A stretch of DNA of 64,000 nt from positions 620,001-684,000 of the forward strand of contig NC_018581.1 of assembly GCF_000143885.2 (NCBI RefSeq). The letters run 5' to 3'. The translations under genes and the position numbers were made by a program. Below the pieces are notes generated by a model. It saw nothing but the letters and a program-made list of their open reading frames with translations, ran no database searches and was not told the origin of the DNA. Source of the DNA: Gordonia sp. KTR9. Lineage in GTDB: Bacteria > Actinomycetota > Actinomycetes > Mycobacteriales > Mycobacteriaceae. How positions within the stretch are numbered: the stretch's first letter is position 1; each line of letters opens with the position of its first letter. Below, piece by piece: positions 23,754 to 33,088 of the stretch.

Positions 23754-25193
23754 ATGTTGGAGCGAGACGCTCTGTTCATCGGTGGGCAGTGGACACCGAC
23801 AGAGTCGGGCACGGGGTACGACGTCATCGAGGCGGCCACCGAGAAGCCGCTGGGCAGAAGCACGCTGGCCGGCCCGGCCGACATCGATCGTGCGGTCGCC
23901 GCGGCGCGGTCTGCGCTGTCGGGACCTTGGCGTTCGATGGGTCCGGGGGAGCGAGCCGATGTCCTCGACCGGTTCGCCGCCGCTCTGACCGCACGTGGGC
24001 GCGACACCGCCCAGCTGGTCAGCCGGGAGAACGGCATGCCCATCGCGTTGTCGAAGTCGGTCAACGGATACGGCCCGGCGGCGATGCTCACGTACTACGC
24101 GAACCTGATCCGCGCCACCGACACCGAGGACGTGCGCCCGAGCGCCTTCGGTGGACGCACCGTCGTCCGGCGTGAACCGGTCGGAGTGGTCGCGGCGATC
24201 ACCCCGTGGAACTACCCTCAGCCGCTGGCGGCGATGAAGATCGCGCCGGCCCTCGCGGCGGGTTGCACGATCGTGCTCAAACCCGCACCGGAGACCGCAC
24301 TGGATGCCTTCGTCTTCGCCGACGCGGCACTGGAAGCGGGTGTCCCTGACGGGGTGCTGAATGTCGTTCCGGCCGAACGCGAAGCGGGTGCCTACCTGGT
24401 CCGGCATCCCGGCGTCGACAAGGTGGCGTTCACGGGTTCGACGGCCGCGGGGCGGGCCATCGGGGAGGTCTGCGGTGCTCTGCTTCGCCCGGTGACGCTC
24501 GAGCTCGGCGGCAAATCCGCGGCCATCGTGGCCGAGGACGCCGATCTCGACGAGTTCAGCCGGCACCTGCTCGAGGTCTCGCTGGTCAACAATGGCCAGA
24601 CGTGCCACGCGAGCACCCGGATTCTCGCACCGCGCTCCCGGTATGCCGAGGTCGTTGACGTCGTCACCGAGACGGTCCGGGCCCTGTCGGTGGGGGACCC
24701 GCTCGACAAGTCGACCGCCATCGGACCGCTCGTCAGCGCCGCGCAGCGCGACCGGGTGCTCGGTCATGTGGAGGCGGGGCGCGCAGCCGGATACCGCATC
24801 ACCACCGGCGGCGGTGTCCCCGGCGGTCAGCCACAGGGTTGGTTCGTCGAGCCGACGGTCTTCGCCGACGTGGACAACTCAGCGTCGATCGCACAGGAGG
24901 AGATCTTCGGTCCGGTCCTCACCGTCACCGAGTATGCCGACGAGGACGATGCGGTCCGCATCGCCAACGACTCCGTGTACGGGCTCGGCGGGACGGTCTG
25001 GACGACGGATGAATCCCGCGGGTTGGCGATCGCGGACCGGATCAGCACCGGGACGGTCGGAGTCAACTACTACGCACTCGATCTCGCGGCGCCCTTCGGC
25101 GGCGTCAAGGCGTCGGGACTCGGCAGGGAACTCGGCCCCGAGGGCCTGGCGCCGTATGTGTCCACCAAATCGGTGTACTTCGGTACGCGCTGA
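23754..25193 (+). CDS. Aldehyde dehydrogenase (NAD-dependent, ALDH superfamily)
   Basis: A 479-residue aldehyde dehydrogenase with PWNYPQPLAAMKIAPALAAG (151-170), FTGSTAAG (226-233), the general base E250 in LELGGKS and the nucleophile C284 in NNGQTCHAS. The start has GGGAGAAG just upstream. It probably oxidises the aldehyde released by a lyase or alcohol dehydrogenase step of the same pathway; if the thiolase/DUF35 pair is an aldolase, its aldehyde or ketone product would be a natural link, but that is inference. 46 bp after the thiolase gene on the same strand. Confidence 0.9.
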   Translation: MLERDALFIGGQWTPTESGTGYDVIEAATEKPLGRSTLAGPADIDRAVAAARSALSGPWRSMGPGERADVLDRFAAALTARGRDTAQLVSRENGMPIALSKSVNGYGPAAMLTYYANLIRATDTEDVRPSAFGGRTVVRREPVGVVAAITPWNYPQPLAAMKIAPALAAGCTIVLKPAPETALDAFVFADAALEAGVPDGVLNVVPAEREAGAYLVRHPGVDKVAFTGSTAAGRAIGEVCGALLRPVTLELGGKSAAIVAEDADLDEFSRHLLEVSLVNNGQTCHASTRILAPRSRYAEVVDVVTETVRALSVGDPLDKSTAIGPLVSAAQRDRVLGHVEAGRAAGYRITTGGGVPGGQPQGWFVEPTVFADVDNSASIAQEEIFGPVLTVTEYADEDDAVRIANDSVYGLGGTVWTTDESRGLAIADRISTGTVGVNYYALDLAAPFGGVKASGLGRELGPEGLAPYVSTKSVYFGTR

Positions 25194-25252
25194 ACCCGGC
25201 CGCAGAAGACACAGCCCTCCGCTGCGGCACAAGTACTTTCGACAGGAGTGAC

Positions 25253-27646
25253 ATGAACGGTCTGCCTCTCACAGGTGTCCGGGTCGTCGACGTGACCGAC
25301 GGCCTCGGTGAGTCGTGCGGCCGTTTTCTCGCCGACCTCGGTGCCGAGGTGGTCCGCGTCGAACGGCCGGGCGGTTCGCGTTCGCGTCACGCGGAACCGG
25401 TCGAGGCGGGGATCAGCATCCCGTTCGCGCTCAACAACGCGAACAAGAACCTCGTGATCCTCGACCTCGACTCCGAGGCCGGGCGATCCCGATTCCGCGA
25501 GTTGGTCGGCGGCGCCGACATACTCGTCGAGACCATGTCCACCGGGAGCGGGATCGAGCCCGCGGATCTCCGCGAGGAGAATCCCGCGCTCGTCGTGGTC
25601 ACGGTGAGCGGCTTCGGACTGACCGGACCCTACCGCGACTGGGCGGCCACCGAGTCGGTGATCTACGCGATGAGCGGTGTGCTGTCGCGGTCGGGCGAAC
25701 CCGGTCGCGATCCGCTCCTGCCGCCGGCCGGTCTCGTCGAGCAGTCGGTGGGCGTGCACGCCGCGTGGTCGGCACTCCTGGCGTTCTACGATCGCATCCG
25801 CACCGGCAGCGGACAACTCGTCGACATATCCGCCTTCGAGGCGGTGGTGCACGGATTCGATCCCGGGTTCGGCGTCCAGGGTTCGGCGGCGGCCGGACGG
25901 CGCGACGACTTCCCGCGGGACCGGCCCGACGCGGCCAACTTCTACCCCGTCCTGCGCTGCGCGGACGGGCAGGTGCGAATCTGTCTGCTCGCCAAACGCC
26001 AGTGGCGCGCCATGTTCGCCTGGCTGGGTGAACCCGAGGAGTTCGCCGACCCCGTGTACGACACGATCCCCGCGCGATTCGCCGCCGCCGACCGGCTGCA
26101 CCCGCTGATCGAGGAGATGTTCGCCGCCCACACCCGCGACGAGCTCGTCGCCGAAGGCGCCGCGCGCGGTATCCCGATCGGCGGGGTCCTGCGCATCGGC
26201 GAAGTCCTCGACAACGAACACTTCAGCGCCGCGGGAACTCTCATCGACGCCGAGATCGCACCCGGTGTCGATGCGCGGATCCCCTCCGGATATGCGTCGA
26301 TCGGCGGACACCGGGCGGGATTCCGGCATCGGGCCCCGGTCGCGGATGCGGGTGCCGACGAGTACACCTGGTCGACGAACGCCGAGGCCTGGCGGCCCGC
26401 GGACGACCGGGGAGAGCCGGGGTCACACCCGTTCGCCGGGCTGCGCGTGCTCGATCTGGGCGTCGTGGTGTTCGGGGCCGAACTCGGCAGGCAGTTCGCC
26501 GACCACGGTGCGGACGTGATCAAGGTCGAGAACCGCGAGTTCCCCGACGGTCTGCGCCAGTCGAAGCGACCGAACTCCCTGTCCCCGTCGGTGGCATGGG
26601 GTCATCGCAACCGTCGATCGCTCGGACTGAATCTGCGGACGGATGCGGGCAAGGATCTGTTCCGGAAGCTGGCGGCCGACGCCGATGTGGTGCTCGCGAA
26701 CTTCAAACCCGGGACCCTCGACGCGATGGGAATCGGATACGACGAACTCCGACAGGTCAATCCGCGGATCATCGTCTCGGAGGGAAGCGCCTTCGGGAGT
26801 GTCGGACCGTGGAACACCAGGCTCGGCTACGGCCCTCTTGTCCGTGCCGCCTGCGGGGTCTCGGCCCTCTGGCGCTACTCCGATGACGACACCGGCCTGA
26901 GTGACGGTTCCACCGTGTACCCCGACCACATCGGTGGGCAGGTGAGCGCGGTGACCGTTCTCGCCGCGCTGATCGCGAGAGCCTCGCGCGGCCAGGGCGC
27001 CGACATCGAGATCGCGCAGGCCGACACGGCCCTCGTCGCCCTCGGCAGCCAGCTCGCACGCGAGTCCCTGGCCGCGGGATCGGTGTCGGCCGTCGGCAAC
27101 AGCGATCCATTCGCCTCGCCGGCCGGCGTCTATCCCTGTGCCGGAGACGACGAGTGGATTGCCGTCACGGTCCGCGATGACAGCGAATGGCGGAGCCTGG
27201 CACGCGTGATCGGCCGTGAGGATCAGGCCGACGACCCGCGGTTCCGGACCGTCGACGCGCGGATCGACAACCGCACCGAGGCCGACAAGGTGTTGACCGA
27301 CTGGCTCGCCGATCGGACACCCACCGAGGCGATGACCGCCCTCCAGGAAGCCGGCGTGCCCGCAGGCGCGATGCTCCGCTTGCCCGAGTTGCTCACCGAC
27401 CCACATCTTCTCGAACGGAACGCCTACTCGCAGCTCGAGCATCCGCTGCTCTCCGGGCCGCTGCCCACGGCGGTGCGGGTCGCCAGATTCACCTCGATCC
27501 CGGACGCGCCACTGCGTCCGGCGCCGGCCCCGGGTGCCGACACACGCGAGATCGCCCTCGAGGTACTCGGACTCGATGAGGCCGAACTCGGCGCGCTCGT
27601 CGCCGATGGTGTCCTCCAGCCCACGGACGGGAATGCACAGCGATGA
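25253..27646 (+). CDS. Tandem-domain CaiB/BaiF CoA-transferase
   Basis: A 797-residue protein made of two family III CoA-transferase domains: about 1-385 (GVRVVDVTDGLGESCGRFLADLG...) and about 398-790 (GLRVLDLGVVVFGAELGRQF...). The family normally works as an interlocked homodimer of ~400-residue chains, so one fused chain could form the whole unit. In the C-terminal half D558 (YPDHIGGQ) stands at the catalytic Asp position; in the N-terminal half the same place is E163 (LVEQSVGVH), so only one site is probably active. I recall similar ~780-residue mycobacterial proteins (Rv1866) next to a thiolase-like gene. Likely role: CoA transfer activating the pathway's acid. Stop overlaps the next gene. 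Confidence 0.85.
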   Translation: MNGLPLTGVRVVDVTDGLGESCGRFLADLGAEVVRVERPGGSRSRHAEPVEAGISIPFALNNANKNLVILDLDSEAGRSRFRELVGGADILVETMSTGSGIEPADLREENPALVVVTVSGFGLTGPYRDWAATESVIYAMSGVLSRSGEPGRDPLLPPAGLVEQSVGVHAAWSALLAFYDRIRTGSGQLVDISAFEAVVHGFDPGFGVQGSAAAGRRDDFPRDRPDAANFYPVLRCADGQVRICLLAKRQWRAMFAWLGEPEEFADPVYDTIPARFAAADRLHPLIEEMFAAHTRDELVAEGAARGIPIGGVLRIGEVLDNEHFSAAGTLIDAEIAPGVDARIPSGYASIGGHRAGFRHRAPVADAGADEYTWSTNAEAWRPADDRGEPGSHPFAGLRVLDLGVVVFGAELGRQFADHGADVIKVENREFPDGLRQSKRPNSLSPSVAWGHRNRRSLGLNLRTDAGKDLFRKLAADADVVLANFKPGTLDAMGIGYDELRQVNPRIIVSEGSAFGSVGPWNTRLGYGPLVRAACGVSALWRYSDDDTGLSDGSTVYPDHIGGQVSAVTVLAALIARASRGQGADIEIAQADTALVALGSQLARESLAAGSVSAVGNSDPFASPAGVYPCAGDDEWIAVTVRDDSEWRSLARVIGREDQADDPRFRTVDARIDNRTEADKVLTDWLADRTPTEAMTALQEAGVPAGAMLRLPELLTDPHLLERNAYSQLEHPLLSGPLPTAVRVARFTSIPDAPLRPAPAPGADTREIALEVLGLDEAELGALVADGVLQPTDGNAQR

Positions 27647-28629
27647 TCACCTACGACTGGCGTCCCGAACTGACCGGCGCGGAGCTCGACGAGGTCCTCC
27701 AACTCGTCTCCGACGCCGCGGAATACGACGAGGAAGCGGGGTTCTCGTCGATCGACGCCGACACCGTGCGCGGGACCGGTGGAAACGCAGGAACCGTCGC
27801 GCACCTGCCGATCAAGGCCCGCCGCGACCTCAGCCCGCTCGAGGACGTCCCGATGGTCATCGTGGCCTACCTTCATCTGTCGGTCGACGCCGACGGAGTG
27901 GGCACGGTGTCCTACGTCGTCCACCCCGACTACCGTTCGCGCGGGATCACGACCCTGCTGGTGGAGGAGATCGGCCTGGACGTGACCGGGAATGACGGGT
28001 GGGAACACACCGGTGCCAACGCGCTTCGGTGTTGGGCCTATGCCACCCATCCGGCATCGGGCAGGCTGACAAGGCGATTCGGGATCTCCGCGGTGAGCAG
28101 GCAGTGGACCCTCGCTCGGCACCTGGCCGGTCCGTTTGCACTCCCTCTCGACGAGACCGGGGTACCGGACCGGGTCGCTCTCGCCGAGCCGCGCGACCTC
28201 GCGGCCGACGATCCCGAGATCGGCCGGGTCGTGTTGGCCGCGCAGCTGCCCGAACGGCACCACGACCGTGTGTCCGCCGAGGTCCGTCGTGGTGGCGGGA
28301 CCGTCATCGAAGCGCGGGATGAGAGCGGTGACGTCCTCGGATTCGTCTGGTACACCACCGAACACCGTGTGCATCTCGAACTGCGGACCGCGCCCGTCCA
28401 CGCGCTCGTCCTGTCGGAGAAGGCACGCGGTCTCGGACTCGGGACGACGCTGCTGACAGCAGCGCTGGTCCGGCAACGTGATTCGGGAATCCAGGTCTCC
28501 CAGTTGCGGATCGATCCAGACGATGCCGGTGCGGTGCGGATGTGCCGTCTGCTCGCCTTCGAACAAGAGGACGTGCACTCCTGCTATCAGGTCGGAACCA
28601 GTACGAGCCCGCCGCCGGCGTTCCGATGA
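27643..28629 (+). CDS. Tandem GNAT acetyltransferase (MshD-like)
   Basis: A 328-residue protein with two GNAT domains. The N-terminal one has the acetyl-CoA loop VVHPDYRSRGITTLL (about 91-105). The C-terminal one has LSEKARGLGLGTTLLTAAL (about 251-269) and a final FEQEDVHSCYQV strand. Length and layout resemble mycothiol synthase MshD, but it is not in a mycothiol context and may act on another amine. It is translationally coupled (ATGA) to the CoA-transferase, so it belongs to the catabolic operon. Function unknown. Confidence 0.7.
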   Translation: MITYDWRPELTGAELDEVLQLVSDAAEYDEEAGFSSIDADTVRGTGGNAGTVAHLPIKARRDLSPLEDVPMVIVAYLHLSVDADGVGTVSYVVHPDYRSRGITTLLVEEIGLDVTGNDGWEHTGANALRCWAYATHPASGRLTRRFGISAVSRQWTLARHLAGPFALPLDETGVPDRVALAEPRDLAADDPEIGRVVLAAQLPERHHDRVSAEVRRGGGTVIEARDESGDVLGFVWYTTEHRVHLELRTAPVHALVLSEKARGLGLGTTLLTAALVRQRDSGIQVSQLRIDPDDAGAVRMCRLLAFEQEDVHSCYQVGTSTSPPPAFR

Positions 28630-28676
28630 GCGTCGTCCGCGCCGGGCGACAGCCGTTGTGAGGATGGGAAATCCGA

Positions 28677-29657
28677 ATGAGTGAGGGTCTGACCGCCACC
28701 GAGTTCCCCGGCGATGCCAAGCTACGGGTCGCCGCGAAACAGGTGGAGGCCGAGGGGGTCGTGTCGCTCACGCTGGTCGATCCCGACGGGAATCCGCTGC
28801 CCTCCTGGGAACCCGGCGCGCACCTCGACCTCATTCTGGGTGACGATCTGATCCGTCAGTATTCGTTGTGCGGCGACGTGACCGACCGGGACCGACTGCG
28901 GGTCGCCGTTCTGCGTGAGCCCGCCGGCCGGGGTGGATCGGCGCGCGTGCACGACGAACTGACGGTGGGGGATCTGGTCGCGGTCAAGGGGCCGCGCAAC
29001 AACTTCCCACTCGTGGAGGCGGATTCGTATCTCTTCGTCGCCGGCGGGATCGGGATCACCCCACTCGCACCGATGATCGCCGAGGTCGACGCCCGGGGTG
29101 TGGAATGGACTCTGCTGTTCGGCGGTCGGACAGCATCCGGGATGGCCTTCGCCGAGACGCTCGCGCAACAGCATCCGGATCACGTCCGTCTCCGGCCCCA
29201 GGATGAGTACGGCTTGCTCGACCTCGGGTCCGCGATCGCCGAGGTGCCGTCGGGAACGGCGGTGTACTGCTGTGGTCCCGAACCTCTTCTCGCGGCCATC
29301 GAGGCGGCGTGCGCCACCCGGTCGGACATCGAACTCCACGTGGAGCGATTCGCGCCCAAGACCGTTGTGGCCGGTAGTGATTCGACAGATGAGGCGTTCG
29401 AGGTCGTGCTGGGGCGCAGGGGGCGGACGGTGACCGTGTCCGCCGGCGAGTCGGTGCTCGACGCGTTGCTCGAGGATGGCGTGGACGTCGACTTCTCGTG
29501 CCGCGAGGGCACTTGCGGCACCTGCGAGCAGGGCGTTCTCGAGGGCGTGCCGGACCATCGCGACTCGGTGCTGTCCGAGGACGAGCAGGCCGCGAACGAC
29601 TGCATGATGGTCTGTGTATCTCGTAGCTGCACACCGAAGCTGGTGCTCGATCTCTGA
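28677..29657 (+). CDS. PDR/VanB-type flavin reductase with C-terminal [2Fe-2S] domain
   Basis: A 326-residue one-component reductase: a flavin-binding barrel with RQYSL (60-64; FMN-type as in phthalate dioxygenase reductase), an NAD(P)H domain with GGIGITP (123-129) and CCGPEPLL, and a C-terminal plant-type ferredoxin domain with cluster ligands C275, C280, C283 and C313. It should pass electrons from NAD(P)H to an oxygenase such as a Rieske oxygenase or P450. No such oxygenase is adjacent; the MpaB-type protein at 2841 is the only oxygenase candidate in the window and would not need it. The partner must be elsewhere. It is the last gene of the operon, facing a TetR gene. Confidence 0.88.
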   Translation: MSEGLTATEFPGDAKLRVAAKQVEAEGVVSLTLVDPDGNPLPSWEPGAHLDLILGDDLIRQYSLCGDVTDRDRLRVAVLREPAGRGGSARVHDELTVGDLVAVKGPRNNFPLVEADSYLFVAGGIGITPLAPMIAEVDARGVEWTLLFGGRTASGMAFAETLAQQHPDHVRLRPQDEYGLLDLGSAIAEVPSGTAVYCCGPEPLLAAIEAACATRSDIELHVERFAPKTVVAGSDSTDEAFEVVLGRRGRTVTVSAGESVLDALLEDGVDVDFSCREGTCGTCEQGVLEGVPDHRDSVLSEDEQAANDCMMVCVSRSCTPKLVLDL

Positions 29658-29714
29658 CCTGTGACCGTCGAAGGGCGGTCGTCGACGGAGGGGTTCCGTG
29701 GCCCCCCGTTGTGG

Positions 29715-30374
29715 TCATCCCGCGGCGGCGGCCTCCACATCCGGCGCCGGCAGGTCGTGGTCACGGATGATCCCGTGCAGGAAGCTGCGAACGATCGCCT
29801 CGAAGAGCTGGCGCTGGGTGAGGTCGTTGCTCGACAATGCTTGCGCCAGAAGGGGTTGCGACTCCGGGGAGACATTCGGGAAGATCGCCGACTTGGGGCG
29901 CGGTGGCCGCATCGCTTCCATCAGGACCGCGCCGATCGAGAGGGTCTCCATGCCGTCGAGGATGCGGACGTGCAGGTCCACTGGGACGCCGGAGTCGAGC
30001 AGGAACTGGGCGGTGTCCTCGTAGGTCGAGGTGAACAGATCGCGCGGGAGATGTTGCAGCAGGACCGGGGCCGCGTTGCGGTGGCGCAGGATCGACTGTC
30101 GGAAGTTCAGCGCCAGGGCGACGAAGAACTCCGGCCAGTCGGGTCCGGGGTTCATCCGCGGTCGTCGGACCGCGGTGCCGGCGATGTAGCGCGCGACCTC
30201 GGTGAGGATCTCGTTCTTGTCGTCGAAGTGATGATAGAGCGACGGTGCTCGGACCCCGAGATGCTTCGCGAGCCGCGGCAGGCTGAACGCGTCGAGTCCC
30301 TCGGAATCGATGATGTCGATGGACGCCATCACGGCTGCCTTGCGACTGATCAACGGCTTGGACGGCCGTGCCAT
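29715..30374 (-). CDS. TetR family transcriptional regulator
   Basis: A 219-residue TetR protein: HTH at about 10-57 (FSLPRLAKHLGVRAPSLYHHF) and a longer C-terminal ligand domain of the TetR_C type, whose members bind tetracycline-like or lipophilic ligands. The ATG has GAGGTGG just upstream. It converges on the acyl-CoA operon, 57 bp from the reductase stop. Promoter bases in 30375-30484 are A/T-rich around CTAACAAGAGTAGTTTCAG but no clear palindrome is visible, so its target is open. Confidence 0.88.
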   Translation of the reverse strand: MARPSKPLISRKAAVMASIDIIDSEGLDAFSLPRLAKHLGVRAPSLYHHFDDKNEILTEVARYIAGTAVRRPRMNPGPDWPEFFVALALNFRQSILRHRNAAPVLLQHLPRDLFTSTYEDTAQFLLDSGVPVDLHVRILDGMETLSIGAVLMEAMRPPRPKSAIFPNVSPESQPLLAQALSSNDLTQRQLFEAIVRSFLHGIIRDHDLPAPDVEAAAAG

Positions 30375-30484
30375 GTCCCACCTCTCGACGCTGCCTGAAC
30401 GGACCTAACAAGAGTAGTTTCAGGCGCGGTGGATGTCCATGTGGGCGAGCCGTTTCGATGGTCTCCTCGCACCGAGGGCGGCCA

Positions 30485-31319
30485 TCAAGATGTCCGGCTG
30501 TGATCCACGATCGCTATCGGGCATCGCGTGTGATGTTGCGCGGCGCGGGCCACCGAACCCGCCCAGGCCGCGAAGGTGCTTCCCGCGCGCGGGCGGGTGA
30601 CGACGAGCAACGAGGCCTGCGGAACCGCCTCGCTGACCGCGCGGGACGGGTTGCCGTTGACCAGCTGCAGTGTCGTGTCACAGTCGGGGAAGCGTCGGCG
30701 CCACGGTGCGAGCAGCGCGTCGGCGCGTGCGTACACGGATTCGATCTGGGCGGGCGGCGCCGCGTCGGATATCGCGCACACGACCGCCACCGGGCTCCCC
30801 GTCACATCGGCGTACTCGAACGCGGCCGACAGCGCGAGATCGGAGGGGGCATCGACGTCGATCGCCGCGACGACCGGACCGCCCGTGGCGAGGTTGCGGT
30901 ACGGGACGGTCACGACCGGGCAGTGCGACCTCGCCGAGAGCGCGGAACTGATGCTCCCGGTGGTGAGACGTTCGATCAGTCCGGGCCGATGGTGTCCCAG
31001 GACCATCAGGTCGACCCGGTCCGACACCCGCGTGAGGAGCGGGATCGCGAAGTCGTGCTCGACGATGGTGTCGATGCGCAGACCGGCATGCTGGGCGGTC
31101 AGGCGGGTGGCCATCGAGGACACGTGGGCGACGGCTGCCCGGCGCGTGGCGGCGACGTCGAAGTCGAGGTCGAACTCACCGAGAGGTTGCAGCGCTGCGG
31201 TGGCCGCGAATCCGTGGATCAGCACCAGGCGGTCCCCGACCGCGGGCCGAGGCGGCCGCCCAACGGGCGGCCGCCTCGGATTCGGGACTCAGGTCCACCC
31301 CGACGGCGATGGTGTTCAT
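30485..31319 (-). pseudogene. Universal stress protein, frameshifted
   Basis: The ATG at 31319 overlaps the upstream transporter stop (ATGA) and starts a clear universal stress protein N-terminus (MNTIAVGVDLSPESEAAARW). After about 27 codons the frame is lost: homology continues one frame over (RLVLIHGFAATAAL...) down to the stop at 30485. The break lies at the four-C run 31234-31237 (GGGG on the coding strand); removing one G restores the whole protein. The remainder has two USP domains, with an ATP-loop-like segment GHHRPGLIERLTTGS in the first. Either a real disruption, a slippage site or a sequencing error. A shortened product from GTG 31225 would lack the first strand of the fold. Confidence 0.8.
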
Positions 31320-32995
31320 CGCGCGCGGGTGGCGTCGCCCGTCCGCGTCCCGACGGCGGAGGCGTCGTCCGCGACGAGACCGACCGCGGACGGTGCCACG
31401 GTTGCGGGTACGGCCACGTCGGCGGCGGCAGCCTCCTGCGCGCGGCGCTCCTCATCGCTGCTCATCGTCTTGAGGGCGACTTCCTTGATGAGCGTGATGG
31501 CGATGAAGCTCAGGGCCGCCATGACCGCTGCGACCAAGAAGATCCGGGCCGTGCCGTCGCCGTACGCGCCGCGGACGATGGCTGCGATCGGAGCCGGCAG
31601 TTCGTTCAGAGTGGCCAGGCCGGCAGCCCCGCCACCGGTCTGTCCGGACCCGATGCCCAGGGCCCCGAGGCCCTTCGCGATGAGGTCGGTGACGTGGTTG
31701 GACAGGATCGCGCCGAGCACCGAGACACCCGCGGCTCCGCCGAGCGAGCGGAAGAAGGTGACCGTCGAGGTCGCCGCGCCGAGGTTGTCGGGGCTGACGT
31801 TGTTCTGCACCGCGAGAACGAGGTTCTGCATGGTCATGCCCATGCCGCAGCCCAGGATGAACAGGAACGCACCGACCAGGACCATGTTCGTATGCGCGTC
31901 GATCGTCGCGAGCAGGCCGAAGCCGATCGTCATCATCGCGGCACCCGCCACGAGGAATCGCTTCCACCGGCCGTACCGGGTGATCAGGTTGCCCGACACG
32001 GTCGCCGAGAGCATCGAACCGATGACCATCGGCAGAGTCAGCAGGCCGGCCGCGGTGGGTGAGTAACCGCGCGCGATCTGGAAGTACTGCCCGAGGAACA
32101 CCGCGCCGCCGAACAATGCGACACCGACGCCGACGCTGGCGAGAGTCGCCAGGGTCGTCGTGCGGTCGCGGAAGATGTGCAGCGGGATGATGGGGCTCGA
32201 CACCCTCGACTCGACGAAGACGGCCGCGGCGAGCAGGGCGACTCCGAGTGCCACCAGTCCGTACGAGGTCAGCGATGCCCAGTCGAAATTCTTACCTGCC
32301 AGCGTCACCCAGACGAGCAGGGTGCTGACGCCCGAGGCGATGAGCACCGCGCCGAGGTAGTCGATGCTGACCTTCTTGCGGACGACCGGGACGTTCAGTG
32401 TGCGCTGGATGACGAGGAGGGCGATGACGGCAAGGGGGACACAGACGTAGAACGTCCAGCGCCAGCCGAGCCAGCTGGTATCGACGATGACGCCGCCGAT
32501 CAGGGGTCCGGCGACGGTTGCGACGGACATCACCGCGGCCATCGGTCCCTGGTACCGGCCGCGTTCGCGCGGGCTGAACATCGTCGCGACGACGATGACC
32601 ACCAGGGCCTGCAGACCGCCGAGGCCCAAGCCCTGGACGACGCGGAAGCCGATCAGCATCTCGACCGACGTGGACAGTCCGGCGAGGACGGAACCGAGTG
32701 TGAAGAGGAACAGCGCGCCCTGGACCAGCAGCTTCTTGCTCACGAGGTCGGCGAACTTGCCCCAGATGGGCGTCGTTGCGGTCGATGCGAGCAGAGTGGC
32801 GACGACGACCCAGGTGTATTGATCTTGGCTGCCGTGCAGGTCGGTGATGATCGTGGGCAGGGCGTTGGACACCACGGTCGACGACAGGAACGCGACGAAC
32901 ATGCCGAGCAAGAGGCCGATGAGGGCCCTGATTTTCTGACGATGAGTCATCGGCACGTCTTCGGCCGGCGCCACCGCGGAAGCGGGTGCACTCAT
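31316..32995 (-). CDS. DHA2-type MFS drug transporter (14 helices)
   Basis: A 559-residue major facilitator of the drug:H+ antiporter-2 type. Motif A is seen in GKFADLVSKKL between helices 2 and 3, motif C in GPLIGGVIVD, and about 14 hydrophobic segments fit the family. The N-terminus ends in SSTVVSNALPTI, a motif near helix 1 of QacA/LfrA-type exporters. The start at 32995 has GGAGG eight bases upstream. The C-terminal tail is cytoplasmic and Ala-rich. Expected to export lipophilic or cationic compounds; substrate unknown. It heads a two-gene operon with the frameshifted USP gene. Confidence 0.9.
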   Translation of the reverse strand: MSAPASAVAPAEDVPMTHRQKIRALIGLLLGMFVAFLSSTVVSNALPTIITDLHGSQDQYTWVVVATLLASTATTPIWGKFADLVSKKLLVQGALFLFTLGSVLAGLSTSVEMLIGFRVVQGLGLGGLQALVVIVVATMFSPRERGRYQGPMAAVMSVATVAGPLIGGVIVDTSWLGWRWTFYVCVPLAVIALLVIQRTLNVPVVRKKVSIDYLGAVLIASGVSTLLVWVTLAGKNFDWASLTSYGLVALGVALLAAAVFVESRVSSPIIPLHIFRDRTTTLATLASVGVGVALFGGAVFLGQYFQIARGYSPTAAGLLTLPMVIGSMLSATVSGNLITRYGRWKRFLVAGAAMMTIGFGLLATIDAHTNMVLVGAFLFILGCGMGMTMQNLVLAVQNNVSPDNLGAATSTVTFFRSLGGAAGVSVLGAILSNHVTDLIAKGLGALGIGSGQTGGGAAGLATLNELPAPIAAIVRGAYGDGTARIFLVAAVMAALSFIAITLIKEVALKTMSSDEERRAQEAAAADVAVPATVAPSAVGLVADDASAVGTRTGDATRAR

Positions 32996-33088
32996 AAAAC
33001 AAACCTCCGAGAAAGAATGCTGCCCGCGGCGACCGGAGACGGGGCGGGCTGCGAATCGGCACGCGCGACCGCGTACCGGATTGGTTGA

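Noticed and set aside
31225..31319. USP gene taken as intact from the GTG at 31225
   Set aside because: That start removes the first strand and nucleotide-binding Asp of the fold, while a perfect USP N-terminus lies just upstream in another frame and overlaps the transporter stop.
30368..32062. A 564-codon plus-strand frame opposite the USP and MFS genes
   Set aside because: Antisense to a strongly conserved transporter; composition is of shadow type.
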